Below are positions 38,901 through 50,640 of a DNA stretch of 64,000 bases, one piece after another. Position numbers and translations under genes: made by a program. Each line of letters opens with the position of its first letter. The first letter of the stretch is position 1. The notes beneath the pieces were generated by a model. It was given only the letters and a program-made list of their open reading frames with translations, made no database searches and was not told the origin of the DNA. Source of the DNA: Manis javanica (Eukaryota > Chordata > Mammalia > Pholidota > Manidae); assembly GCF_040802235.1 (NCBI RefSeq), contig NC_133167.1, positions 16,794,501 to 16,858,500 of the forward strand, read 5' to 3'.

Positions 38901-41900
38901 ACATTTTCAGTGGGTACATGTGTGAGTTAATTTCTAGAAGCGGAAGAGTTGAATCAGGGAATATTTGCATCTTTAATCTTGCTAATGTAAGGCCAAATTG
39001 TCTTCCAGAGATATTATGCAGCTTAACTCCTACTAGTCATCCTGGAGAGGAAGAGAGTGCCTACGTCCAGGATTTCCCTACGCCTGCTACCATATAGTTT
39101 ATTCACATGAGTAATTTAATAGTTCTTAAGTCTCTGCAGGCTATCGTGGAGTATATAAACTTTTGGTATCTGCTTTCTAACACTGACCCCATTTCCATTT
39201 CTGGCCAACTCCTTTTCATCTCCTCCTTCCCACTGTCTGTCCTTTCTAGTAGTTAACGTAATCCTTTGTTATTGTTGTTATTTTTTTCCCTAATGCAATT
39301 CTTGATATTCCATATTTTGACTTTCGAATTTGTCACCTCTTTGGCCACTTATAATTCCTAGGAGTCACATCCCAAATGATTTTTTTGTGGTAGAGAGAGC
39401 ACAAACTTTGGGACCAGCAGACCTGTTGAATTTGGAACTCGGCTCCACCCCTTTGACTACTTATATTACCTCGGATGAGTTACTGAATTTTTATGAGACT
39501 CGATTTCTTCATCTGTAGAATGAAGATACCAATCAACCTTACTGTGGAGTTGTGGTGATTAGATTAAGAGAATGTATATAATATTACTTAACCTTAGCAT
39601 TACAGTGGGTCCTTTTGCTATATCCAAGCTTGATATTCATCTTGTGATTGATAACTGCCATTCTGCTATCCTGCCTATGACTTGTGAACATTTCTGTGGG
39701 AAACCTGAAGATGTGGGGGGAAATTACAAACAGCTTTTTCTCTGGAGTATATTGACAACTCCTGCTTCTATATCCGCTATGTTTCCTGACCCCGGTAACT
39801 GTTGTGAGCTGTCTGAGGGCAGAGGCCTCAGAGGGTCAGAGCCCATCGTAGGCACATACTAGGTATTTGTTGAACTGACTTGTCGAACTGCATCTCTTCA
39901 TGTATTGTTGTTGGTAAATGAAGTTGTTCGGGAATGGAATTCCCTGACCTAAAATACTTCAAGATTTTTCCTTATAGGGTATGTGGCTTTGCTTTGAAAT
40001 CCAGTACTTTAGCCATAATGTCTGTTCTAATTAACTGATTGAAGCAAGTGTTCATCTAACTCCGAAATGAGTTCTACTCCAGTGATTCAGAGTGGTATAA
40101 CCCAATCCTGTGAAATTTTTTCAGAAGTTAAATATTTACTAATAAAAAGGGTTTTTTGTTGTTGTTGTGGGTTTTTTTTGCTGTGTAGACATTCGAGTCT
40201 AGTAGATTATTTCAGGCATCTGGTATAGTATCGCCATATTTAATTAGACATGGCATTGATTAAAAACTGTTTCTCATCATGTTTCATGTTGTTATATTTA
40301 CCGCTCAAAGAAATTGCTATTACGATGGCCTCCCAGAGGGAGGCTGGTCATTAACTTCAGGAGCTTCTGTTTGACTATCACGGACTCAATGATGATGTTG
40401 CTTGGTTAGCACTTAGTTACTTTCAGTTCCACCCACCAAACGTTGACTTGCTTTCATGAAAGTATTCACCTGTTCTTTCTCCTGATCTGCCTTGAACAGG
40501 ACCATAATTAACAAAACAATGCCTAAGAAAGAGGGTTGGGTCTAGAGCAGATAAATTTCCCAAAGCAGAACTTCTGCCACATTCTGAATAGCACTTCCTG
40601 GAGGCTTAAGTTTATACTAAGGACCTGAGCTGAGAGATAGTACCAGGTTGGGATGTGCCATGTGATGGAAAAAAGTGACTGGTGTCTATAGCTGGACCTG
40701 ATTTTTGCCTTTCCGCTCTGTGCCAGTACCCTGCATTTGTTGGATCCTGGTGCCAGGACAAAAGCTGCTGCCACTCACCCCTGACTGCCCCTTCACCCCC
40801 TCACTCACCCAGTCTCTTCTCTTTTAATCTGTTCTTAGAGGAATGGGGGAAAAATCTGTTCCTCTCTGAGTTGTTTTAGTAGTAAGTTTTACTAGAAAAT
40901 TAATGGAAAATGAAAACACAAAAATCTGAAGAGTCCAGACTGCTGACCCTGATCCAGATGAGTCTGGCTTGCACATCTTATGGACACTCCAGTAACTTTT
41001 CCTCACTTCAAGCCTGTGTGGGGTGCCTTGTCTGAAAGTTCTTTGTAGTTCTAGGGCAGTGCTTGGCAGGTCAGTTCTGGCTTGCTGCCTGTTTTTGTAA
41101 TGTTACGTCAGTACCCAGCCACCCTCACTTATTGCATGTTGTCTATGGCTGCTTTCATGCTACAACAGCAAAGTTGAGTATTGCAATAGCAGAGTCGTGG
41201 GCTGTATGGGCCACAGCGCTGAAAATATTGACTCTCAGGCCCTTACAGAAAGTTTTGCTGACCTCTAATCTAAGGCATTTCTTCTTAGTGCCTCCTTTAG
41301 CTCATCTTCGTGGGGGAAAGGAAAGGAACTCTGGTAACATCCCTTAGCCACAAATAGATTATTGATTTTAGTTATTTTCTTTGGCTAAGGCTTTCTTCTA
41401 AGGTTAATGGGCATCTTGCATAGGTGAATTAAATGATTATTCTACATAGCTATATGTTATATGAGAATATCATCCCAGCTGCACTGCAGTGTGGCTATGC
41501 TCATTTCCTTTCTTACCTTAATAAGAGCAAGATGTGTGTCAGGGTGGTTTATTCCTTCTGAGGCTGGTTTCTTGGTGACTGGCTTGCTTCTATTTCAACA
41601 ATGACCTTGGGCATTTTTGCATTTGCGGAAACAGATTGAAACTCTGGGCTCATTCTGGCCTCTCATCAGCCCTGAAATGGCTGTTCATTAGTAATTTGAC
41701 TTTCAAAGCTCTCTAGTTTCTATTGATTTTTGTTTCTGTTATACTCCAACCCCATACTCTGTTTTAGCCACACCTACTTTCTTGAAAGTTCCTTGGCTCT
41801 TCTGCCTGTGTCTCACAGTCTGCTGAGTTGAGTCAACACTTTCCTCTTATCAGCTGTATCACATTTTTCTCTTTCACTCACAACTCTGGGTTATCTTTAC

Positions 41901-42941
41901 ATGAGTATTCTCCTTTATTATTCCTGTCCTTTTATCTGTGTCACAAAGAAAATCCTTGAACTTCTTTAATATACTTATGCAATTATATTTGTATTTACAT
42001 TCATGTAAATGGATTACCTTCCTATGAAACAATATATTAAGTCCCTGTGAGAACATTTAGCCTGCAGTATTTTCTCTGGTTCCCATTAGTGTTAAGGAGT
42101 ACTTTGCAAGTGTCTGTTGGCTAATTGATATCTCTTCCATGAAAGGTCTCCCAGCATTTGGTTCGTCCTTTGATGGGCATGAGTCTGGCGTTGCAGTGCC
42201 AAGTGAAGGAGCTCGCAATGTTGCTTCGAATGAAAGATCTAGAGATCCAGGACTACCAGGAGAGTGGGGCCACCCTGAGCAGAGGTGAGAAGACATTCTT
42301 TGAGATGCTGGGTAGGGAGTGGTACAGATAATCGAAGGGCTGTAGGAAAGGGGGGACCCTCTTTTGTTTTCAAGAGGTGCTTCTGTGAGGGTGGGTGCTG
42401 AGTCCTGACCAGAATGGGAGACTTGATGCTAGGTGACACTATTTTCTGCCTTGAATACCTGGCTGGCATCCAAGTAGCTAAAAGAAGCTGTAACTGAGTT
42501 CAGATATGCCCATGTAATGTTATGGAAAGACTTTGGAAAAGGGCCAGTAGATATACAAAATTAGCCGGGCAACATGTTCTTGGGACTTCAGGAAGCTGCA
42601 TAGCTTTAACTTCAGAGTAACAATTCAGCCTGACCTCTGTCTTTTGGCAAGAACTAGAGCCCGTGCTGCCACCGATGCTGTCATTTGTTGCAGATCACCC
42701 TCTTCTCCTCTTGTTGGCCTGCACACTCTCACTGCTGCTTCTCTCCATGGTCTGGGTGCCTCTGGATGTTGCATCTTTATGCTCTTCCCCAAGCCGTCCC
42801 GGGCCCTGTTTCCTTTCCATCTCACAGGGAGGAAGTTCATCCTAAGACTCATACTTCTTTTCTCTATCTCTTCTTATTACAGATCGGTTGAAGACGAAGC
42901 CATTTGAAGAGAATTCCTTCTTGGAAAAATTTATGGTAGAG
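35538..42941 (+). CDS. NHEJ1: Non-homologous end-joining factor 1 (XLF/Cernunnos), 5' coding exons
   Basis: Four coding exons: 35538-35714, 36153-36365, 42146-42284, 42883-42941, giving 588 nt in frame or the first 196 of about 299 codons; the rest lies beyond the window. The acceptor CCTGCAG directly precedes the ATG, so the CDS starts at the first base of its exon (MEELEQGLL). Residues 1-130 form the globular head and those after 135 start the coiled coil. The XRCC4-contact residues known from human XLF are kept: K63, R64, L65 and L115, as are R57, C123 and R178, sites of human disease alleles. Known role: with XRCC4-LIG4 it bridges DNA ends in the nucleus during NHEJ and V(D)J joining. The donor after codon 196 is GAG|GTAGAG, which is modest. 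Confidence 0.95.
35900..35946. repeat. (TG)n followed by (CATG)n repeat in NHEJ1 intron
   Basis: About 14 TG units, then CGCGTGCATGCATGCATG, a compound purine-pyrimidine alternating tract. Confidence 0.9.
36590..37045 (-). mobile_element. LINE-2 copy
   Basis: Mirrored L2 3' end AGATTTATTAAGCATCTACTT, then GGAGTTTATAATCTAGTGAGAAGACAGACAGG, CTAATGAGTTTGGATTTTATCCCAAAGACAATGGGAG-like text and AAGCAGGGGTTTAACATG. Confidence 0.8.
37090..37250 (-). mobile_element. MIR SINE
   Basis: Mirrored MIR core: CATCCAATCCTCACAACTGTCC, TATTATACTCATTTTTCAGAG, GGACACTGAGGTTGAAGTTAAT, GGAACTGGACTCCTAGG. Confidence 0.85.
38450..39110 (-). mobile_element. Old L1M-type LINE-1 3' fragment
   Basis: The text TCATAGCAATACATTTAGAAG, CTTAAATTGTTCCCATTC, ACAGTGAATATCCTTATAT, TTTCTAGAAGCGGAAGAGTTG and GGCCAAATTGTCTTCCAGAG follows the order of an L1M 3' region read on the minus strand. 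Confidence 0.65.
39395..39560 (+). mobile_element. MIR SINE
   Basis: GAGAGAGCACAAACTTTGGGACCAG, ATTTGGAACTCGGCTCCACCC, CGATTTCTTCATCTGTAGAATGAAGATACC: the MIR core in order. Confidence 0.85.
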
Positions 42942-44394
42942 GTAGAGTATCTGTTTTTCCCCTTCTGTTTGTGCCACTTTCTTTGCTTCCTCTTTCCAGG
43001 TGTCTGAGTGGGGACTTGAGTTTTCCATGTTAGGTTGCTTACACAGTTGGAAAGTCCTTTCTCTGAAGAAGTTGCCTATAGAAAGTCTGATAAAGCTTGA
43101 GGTGTACTTGTGGAAAATGGGGGAATGTAGAGGGAAAGAATGTAAAGGAAAGTGGGCTGATTAACATTTGTAAAACATCTCTGTTAAAGTACGTAGGGAT
43201 TTCATTTGAAATTCTCTGAAGCTTCGTTTGGCCAGTTGGTAAATTTTTGCTTGTTGAAATCTAATCACAGGTCAGTATCTAATACTAGTCAGTATTACTT
43301 GTCCAGGCCCCTTCAACAGCCCACAGTAGAGGAAGGCGAAAAGTGTAGGGCTACCATTTGGGGACCGTCTTGTGGGCACAGTAGGCTGTGGAAAATCACA
43401 GTGTTTATGCAAGGGGACTGGCAAAGAAATGAATGGGGAATAGATAATTGTGGGCTGTCAGAAGCTCCTGCCTATGTTTCCCTTCGAAGGATTGAGCCTG
43501 GCCAAAAGAAACATCTATTAAATGCCAAATAGGGGAGTATTAATAATAGTGACCTTTGATAATACCAGTCAATATTGATCTTCTCCTTCTCTAACTCTTC
43601 TGGGACTTGTTGGTTGTACAGTTAGTACCTTAGTATTATTGCCCTATTTTCTAATTATATCTGTTGCCCAAGTTGGTACTTTAATATGTAAGTAAATAAT
43701 ATCATTATAATACTGTGTTATGTGTAGATTATTCATATTTCTGTCTTGTCTCATGGGCTAATTTGCAAACTCCTTGTGGACAGGGACTGTGACTCATACT
43801 TCTTTTGAACATGAAATTAGTACTTTTCATTGGGCTAGGTATAAAGCAGGTGTTCTTGGCTTGGAAGCTTCTGTTCTGCCCTTGTGCATTGAGCAATGAC
43901 CCTAATGCTTGGGGTCTTAAACACCAAGAACAACAAAATGGCCAGTTGAGTGCTCAGTCCATCTACTGAAGCAGTTGTAAGAAGGAAAGCATTGTTGTGA
44001 AGTCCTGAAGCAGGATAGGTTTCAAATCTTTATAGGGAAAAAATAGAGATCATTAAACCTAGACTTGTAACAGAGTGATTTCCTAGGCCATTTTTCTCTC
44101 AGATAGCTTCCCCCATCTATAAGGCTTGGTATTAAGGAGGTTGACGTAGGCTGGGAATGACCAGTTCCTGCCTCAGCCCCTTAGTTAAACAATGCAAGGC
44201 TATTCTTAGCTCAGCAGAGAGGTCCCTTTCTGCTCTAGTGCCTACATACCTATCCAGCTTGGTTTCTTGACGTTTTTCTTATGTGCTTTATACTTCAGCC
44301 ATATAGAATGACTGAACTGCCAAAAATGCTGTTTTCTCTAGCCTCTACACACATTGTTCTCTCTGTCTAGAATGCCCAATGCCTTGGCTTTACC

Positions 44395-44700
44395 TACATT
44401 GTAAATATCTATTGATCTTTTAAGTGTCAGCTTCAGCTTCTTTGGGTGACCTTTCTTAATGCTCCCTGTAAAGGTAATCCTTCCTCTCTGCTGCTAGAGT
44501 ACTAGGGTTCGTACCTCTATTTTACCACTTAAAGCTTTGTAATATTACTGTTTGTATGTCTGCAAGACTATGTCTTTCTCTTCCACTGATCTATGGACTG
44601 TTTGAGGGCAAGGACTATGTTGAATGCATTTCTGTATCCCCAGCACTGAACATAGTGCCTAGAAGTAGAAGGTTCTCAATAAGTTTGTGGATGAATATAA
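44395..44700 (+). mobile_element. LINE-2 3' end
   Basis: TAAGTGTCAGCTTCAGCTTC, GGACTGTTTGAGGGCAAGGACTATG, TCTGTATCCCCAGCACTGAACATAGTGCCTAG, TCTCAATAAGTTTGTGGATGAAT: the terminal L2 landmarks in order. Confidence 0.85.
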
Positions 44701-45079
44701 TGAATCTGTGCAAGGGTGATTTTATGAAAATAGTGGCAATGTGGCCTGTGAATACAGCGTTGCTTGTTAGACCTATATTTGGGGTCTTTGGTTATCCTCC
44801 TGGTTTATTTTGCAGCTTTAGATAAATCACTTCTCTCAAAGCCTTCATTTTGTCATTTGTAAAGTTAGGGGCTCATCTCTTCCATGTTATTGGGGTGGGG
44901 GAATCTCCGCCGAATTGAATGAGAAAGCGTATAGAATCCAGGTGCTGGCCCAGGAAGGGTGCTGTTGTTTTGGACCCAACTATTTCAAGAATACTGGTCT
45001 TCTAGGATCTCAGTGGGTCACACCCCAAACCATAGAGACGTGCAGCATTTTATTATATGTGGAAAGGACCTGAGAGATA

Positions 45080-45165
45080 GGTAGTTGTAGCTTTCCATTT
45101 CATTGATTAAGATAGTGGCCTCAGAGAGGTTAAGTGACCTGCTGGAGGTCATATAGCTCTGGGTG
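45080..45165 (-). mobile_element. MIR fragment
   Basis: TTTCATTGATTAAGATAGTGGCC, CAGAGAGGTTAAGTGACCTGC and GGTCATATAGCT mirror the central MIR core. Confidence 0.65.
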
Positions 45166-46119
45166 TTTGTTTAGGACCTTCTGCATTTTTGGTCTAGGAT
45201 TATTCTTAGTTTGTGTTGCTGCTTTAAGTAGTGGTACATCCCAGTTAGAGGAGAGTTTAGGGCTAGGATGCTGTGGGGTTCTTATGACCTCTGGGATCAC
45301 TGCACTGTCCTCCAGGATCACTGAATATCCCGTATGGCTGTTAGAATTGAAAGGTTTTCTAACAGGACTGAAGGATTTCTTATGACCACTTCATCTTTTC
45401 ACTTATTCTGCTTGCCTGGGGTCTTACAAACAGGACACAGAAGGGTCGTGGGGTCACTCAAGACTGAGCTGAAAGGATGTGCCATCAAAATAAGCAACAT
45501 AGGAAGATAAACAAACCAGGGACAGAGAGCTTGGGATGAAGGTGCGGGGGGCCAGGGCTGATGTCAGAGGGTCATGTGGTCAGTGCTTGGGATCTGTTTT
45601 TCCTAATTCTCTTTGGGACTGGTGCTAGTCAAGAGGCCACAGAGATAGGGCACAGGGAGGTTTCTAGGATACGAAGGCCAGGAAAAGTGATTAAGTATTG
45701 AACAGAGGTTACTTTTCCATATTTAGTTCTTTTGTCTTTCAACTCCCACTATGAGCCCCTGATTTCTCATTTCCAGGGAGCTCAAGGGGGCCAATTAATG
45801 GTGGCCTAACTAGAGGGAGAAATACTGGCAATGTTGATGCAAATCAGCTGGGTGGGGTGGCTGCTGGCATGATCCTCATAGAGGGCAAGATCCCTGCAAT
45901 GAGCATTTCCTAGAATTCAGGCCTGAGCAGCACCTTCAGGAGGGACAGATGAGTCCAGGAAGGGGTACTATTATTGCATGGCAGTAGGAGCTGTGTTAAA
46001 GAGGAAGTTTAGGGTGAATAGGCTGGGATAGCCCCATCTCAGTCTAGTCCACCGGAGGGAGTTCCTTTCCCTAGCCCTATCCATGCCTTCTTTGCTCCAT
46101 CTGGTTGCCATCAGGCTGT

Positions 46120-46345
46120 GTGGCTGCTGGCAGGCTCTTTATTTATTTATCCCAGTGTAATGGGGTGAGGAGGGAGCTGGCCTAAGGCTGGCATTCCGAG
46201 GCTATGCCGCTGAGCCACAGGCAGTTTGCATGGGTGTGTGAGTCACTGGGGCTGCATGCTGCTCAAACCAGACTTGGCCAGGCTCAGGGACAGCAGGCAG
46301 CCCAAAATAGAGCCCCGCCCTCTGCATCTAGCAACCCCTGGCTAG
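46120..46345. promoter_or_regulatory. Candidate intronic regulatory island
   Basis: A GC-richer, repeat-free stretch inside AT-rich intron. It holds TTTATTTATTTAT at its left edge, a CAGTTTGCATG octamer-like site near 46221, GTGAGTCACTG (AP-1-like TGAGTCA) near 46238, and CCAAAATAGAGCC resembling a MEF2/CArG-type site near 46301. Function is inferred from composition and context only. Confidence 0.3.
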
Positions 46346-46804
46346 GCATCAGCTCTTGACACCAAAACCTGGGCAGTTGCATGAAATTGGCTTCCTTAGA
46401 TGGAGCGGGGGTATGTTTAAAGGACAAAGATTTTGCACTTCTCTCTATCTTCAGAGGAGAGTAGTCAGAATAGCAGTCACTCTCATTGGGGTACTCTGAA
46501 TGTCTTTTAAGACTTGAAGTAATCTGTTCGGTATCATACCTTAACCAATTTTATTATGTAATTATATGACTACAGTTAACATTGATTTGACTCAGCATCC
46601 TAAATGTAGTCTTGGCCTTTATGTCCTGTCTAGCCTTGGTTACTATCTTCATCCCTCGTCTGGTTGCAGCCTGATTCTAGAGCAGATACTTCAAGCTACA
46701 AAGGTATTCAGCGCTGCTCTTAGGAAGCTAGAAGTGATATTAAAGACACCTGAGGAAGCTGGGGAGTCCTTTAACCTGAAAAGTGTTATCCTGTTAAGTT
46801 GATT

Positions 46805-47620
46805 CACAGACAGCTTCTACTTGGTTTCCTCAGTTGGCCTTCTACTCTTTACGTGCCTCTTAAATGTTAGTGTCACCCAGGATTGTGTCCTTGATCTCTT
46901 GCTCTTCGCTCTTTCTTTCTGGGTTATCTCATCCAGACCCCGGAGTCAACTATCACTTGCACACCGCTGAGTTCTGATTTTGTATCTCCACTATGTTCAG
47001 GCTGTATTCCTTTCTACATATTTGACATTTCCCCCAGAATACCTCACATGTAACACCCTAAATATGTCCAGAATTAATCATCTACTCCAATTTCTACTCC
47101 TGTTTCTTTTCTCATATTCTTTATCTTGGGGAATTATAACACTTCCAGTCAGTTTTCTAAGCTATAAACTTGGAATTTACCCGCTTTTCTCTTTGTCCTT
47201 ACTTCTAAAACCCAGCTTGTCAACTGTCTTTTGAATCTGATCTTCTCTAGTTCAGCTTCCACTGCCTTCCATCAGCCACCCCCTTCCCTCTTTTTGGTTT
47301 GACCATGCAACAGCCTCCTGATTTGTCTCCACATCCATCCCTATGCCCCTCCAGTTGAACTTGCAGTTAATGGCAGAGTGATGTCTTTGAAATAGAAACT
47401 TGATTGCTCAAAGTCATTTCATGGTTCCCAGTTTCGGAAAGGATACAGTTCAAACTCCCTGCACACCATAGAAGATTGTTCTTGATTTGGTCCTACTGAC
47501 TTCTTCAGCCTGACCTCTGTCATTGCCCCATAGCACTCCATACTGAAGTACAGCTTCCTGCCTGTGTATCTCTTGACCAATTTGCCTGGTATTCTCTTCT
47601 CACTTGTCCTCATGGCAGAC
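46805..47620 (+). mobile_element. LINE-2 copy A
   Basis: L2 landmarks in order: CATGTAACACCCTAAATATGTCCAGAATTAA, AACCCAGCTTGTCAACTGTC, GCAACAGCCTCCTGATTTGTCTCC, AGTTCAAACTCCCTGCACACC, CTTGATTTGGTCCTACTGACTTC. It lies directly upstream of a second L2 copy in the same orientation. Confidence 0.75.
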
Positions 47621-47959
47621 TCCTATTCAACTTTTCCAACTCTGTGCAGCCATTATCCTTTTTTGTGTTTTCCATGACCATTTTTCCTTTCCTTGGTCTT
47701 CTCTCCTTCTTCCAGGCATGGGTACATTATCTCGCTATTCCTGCAGCCCCCTGTGCATACCTCTGCCATAGTGTTTGGCGGAAGGGAGAATATCAGAAAT
47801 GAATATGGAGGCAAGGGACAATTGAGATGGCTGATCTTTTCCCATTTGTGTTTTTCCTTGATAATGCTTATCAATTCCTTCTCCTCAATATACTCTGTTA
47901 GCATTGCTCCCACACTGCCATGCTCTCCTGTTTTTCTTCCTACTTTATTGGCTGCTCAT

Positions 47960-48836
47960 TAGACTCTTTTGCTTGTCCTTCTCTTAGCTCTGAATGTTGG
48001 AGAACCCTGGCACTCACTCAGTCCTTGGTGCTGTATCTTTTTTCACTCACTCATTTAGGGATCTCATCTGGTCCCATGGCTTTAAATACCCTCTTGCAGA
48101 TGAATCCCAAATTTATGTCCCCCAGGCTCTAGACTGCCTGCTCAATATTTCTGCATGCAAGTCTAGTGGAATCTCAAACTCAGCATGTCCAAACTGAACT
48201 CCTGCTTGTATCCCCAAATTGGCTTTTCCAGCAACCTCCTCCTATCTTAGTTGATGGAAGCTTTGTCCTTTCCTAGGTCCACAAACCTTGGAGTCATCCT
48301 AGACTTCTTTCTCTCACACCTTACATCTAATCCTTCAGCAAATCCTGCTGGCTCTTCCTTCAAAATATACCTGTAATTTCACCTCTGCTTCAAGGTCTGA
48401 GTGAGTATTGTCTCTTTCCTGCTTTTTTGCAATAGCCTCCTTCCTCGTATCCCTGATGCTGCCTGCTTGCCCTCTCCTGGCCTGGCCCATTGGTGCTTTT
48501 ATCTTTTTTCACTCTCCCAACAAAAGGATCTTCTTAGAACACAAATCACATCATGACACTCCTCTGCTTAAGGCTCTTCACTGGCTTCACATTCCACTTA
48601 CAAAAACCTTGCAGTGACCTACAAAATCCTACGTGATCTGGACCTCATCACCCTTCTGACCTCATCTTCCACCACTTTCTCCATCCCTTACTCCGCATTG
48701 GCCTCCTGCTGTTTTTCTCACACTCTAAGCATCACCTGCCTTTACTGTTTATGCTGCCTATTCCCTCCACCCAGAATGCTCTTTCTTCAGGTATTTGTAT
48801 GGCCAACTCCCTCACTTCCTTTATGTCTATATTACC
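47960..48836 (+). mobile_element. LINE-2 copy B, 5' part (interrupted)
   Basis: L2 text TGGAATCTCAAACTCAGCATGTCC, CAAACCTTGGAGTCATCCTAGACTTC, TTCAGCAAATCCTGCTGGCTC, ACATCATGACACTCCTCTGC, CTACGTGATCTGGACCTCATC, AGAATGCTCTTTCTTCAGG. The copy stops abruptly at about 48836 and resumes at about 49325 after an inserted repeat. Most of the 163-codon frame at 48614-49105 is this L2. Confidence 0.88.
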
Positions 48837-48839
48837 TAT

Positions 48840-49310
48840 GTGCTCTATTAATAAGTTACCCCAAGACTCAGTGGCTTAAAAGAACAAGCATTTATTATCT
48901 CATATTGTGCTTGAGACTCAGGAATCTGAAAGCGGTGTTGCTGGGTGGTTCTGGCTTTCATGAAGTTGGAGTCAGGATGGCAGCTGGGAATGCAGTCACC
49001 ATAAGGGGCTGGAGAATTCACTTCCAAGCCCTCTCACATGGCTTTTGGCAGGAGGTGCCATTTCCTTGCCCATGGCCTCTCCATGGGGCTGCTCACATGA
49101 CATGACATGACATGACCCTGGCTTCCTCCAGAGCAAGGGATCCAAGAGAGACTGAGAGACCAAGACGGAGACTGCAGTCTTCTTATAACCTAATCTCAGA
49201 AGTGACGTCCCATTACTATATCGCTGTATTTTCTTCATTAGAAGTAAGTCACTAAGTCCAGGTCACACTTAAGGGGAGGGTAATTAAGCCCCATTTCTTA
49301 AAGGTAGGCA
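48840..49310 (-). mobile_element. LTR-like repeat nested in LINE-2 copy B
   Basis: The left edge AAGTTACCCCAAGACTCAGTGGCTTAAAAG and right part CTTCATTAGAAGTAAGTCACTAAGTCCAGG mark the same family as 9120-9610, in opposite orientation. It is about 470 bp long. A (CATGA)4 tract at 49096-49115 has grown inside it. It is probably a MaLR-type solo LTR; it has no coding content. Confidence 0.6.
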
Positions 49311-49324
49311 TGGCAAAAAATACT

Positions 49325-49665
49325 GGACATATCTGCATGGACTACAGTGTCTGTTTAATTGTCACCTTCTCAGTGGAGTTCACCCTGACTATCCTATTTA
49401 AAATTGTTAAGCCATATCCTTGCCTCTCTGCACCTGGCACTCCTATGGCATGTTACCAAGCTCTGCTTTTTATTTTTCCCATAGCACCTGTCTTCCAATA
49501 TATTACCATAATTTACTTATTTTATTTGCTTATTGTTTATTGTCCATCTCCTCCTTCTAGACTGTGTAAGCTCAACAAGGACAAGGATGGGCACTGGTTT
49601 ATCCAAAGTGCCTAGAACAGTGCCTCTGTACATAGTTGGCACTCAATAAATATTTGTTGAATGAA
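49325..49665 (+). mobile_element. LINE-2 copy B, 3' part
   Basis: Continuation of the L2 at 47960: TTGTCACCTTCTCAGTGGAG, TTTTCCCATAGCACCTGTC, TTATTTGCTTATTGTTTATTGTCC, AGTGCCTAGAACAGTGCC, GGCACTCAATAAATATTTGTTGAATGAA, which is an almost complete L2 3' end. Confidence 0.92.
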
Positions 49666-50249
49666 GGAATCATATTTTCCACTCCTCTTTATTTTCCCTG
49701 TCTTATGAATCAGCCATGCAATTATAACCTGATGTAAGCCGGAGACTTAGATAGCCCTACTGTTCCCCCAAGAGAGCACCTCTGGTAGACAGCCATTCTA
49801 CTGTCTGCCCTGTTTCTCTGACACTTAGTTTCCTGAGAGGTAGTCCCAAATTTGGGATGAAGTGTAAACTTATAATCTTTTATTATCAAGAGATCTTAGA
49901 ACCTCTTTTTTTTAAAGACCCACTTTAGAAGTTAAATATCTCAACTACCAAAGGAAAAAGAACCTACCAAAGTCCTGCAAAGAACTTTAGTCACAGAGCC
50001 AAAAGTAAGCTAGCGAGGTTCCTCCTTCCTCCCAGTCTTTCCTCTCTCTGGGCTCTACTTCCTGTTAGAAGGGCCGTTCCTCTACAACATACATGTGGTT
50101 CCATATGTAGAGGAAGATGTAGGGTTCAGAGTATGTTTTTTTAGTATCCTTCATAGGCATCATAAAGGATAAACGTACCTACATGGGAATGTTCTCCCTA
50201 CCATTGCATGTGTCAGTCCCCTGATCATCAAGAGAAATGTGCACTTAAT

Positions 50250-50640
50250 TCATTCTTTTGGTATTCAGTGTAGTTCATGTGCACTATGCTGGCCTCTGGT
50301 GAGAAATAAGGTACAACAGTGTTGTCATCAAAGAGCTCACTGTGCTGAATAAATAATCATAGGGGCCACAGTAGTGGATGATTGGAAAAAGCTTCCTATA
50401 AAAGACAGGACTTGAACTGGACTTTTTTTTTTTTTAAGTTTTTCTAGGGAACTATGTGGAAGGCATTTTAGGTGGGAAGCACATGGGCAAAGATATAAAC
50501 TAAGAATAAGAGTAAGTGGGGATTAGTAGAAAAGAAGGTTAGCAAGGTAATGGCTTGAGGCTAGGTTGTTGGGGGGGGCTTACATGCTGGAAGACTGTTG
50601 ATTTATTCTGAAGGTAAATGCTCTCTAGCCCTTTTCTGCC
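50250..50640 (-). mobile_element. Possible LINE-2 fragment
   Basis: Weak mirrored L2 resemblance (GTCATCAAAGAGCTCACTGTGC, AAAGCTTCCTATAAAAGACAGGAC, ACATGGGCAAAGATATAAAC). Confidence 0.4.

Larger units (their letters stand above)
36366..42145 (+). other. NHEJ1: NHEJ1 intron between the 2nd and 3rd coding exons
   Basis: About 5.8 kb with ordinary repeats listed separately (L2 36590-37045, MIR 37090-37250, L1M 38450-39110, MIR 39395-39560). The remainder (39600-42120) shows no exon and no repeat I can name, apart from a GTT-rich tract near 40148-40175. Confidence 0.6.

Noticed and set aside
48614-49105. 163-codon plus-strand frame
   Set aside because: Composed of LINE-2 sequence running into the nested LTR-like repeat; not a gene.
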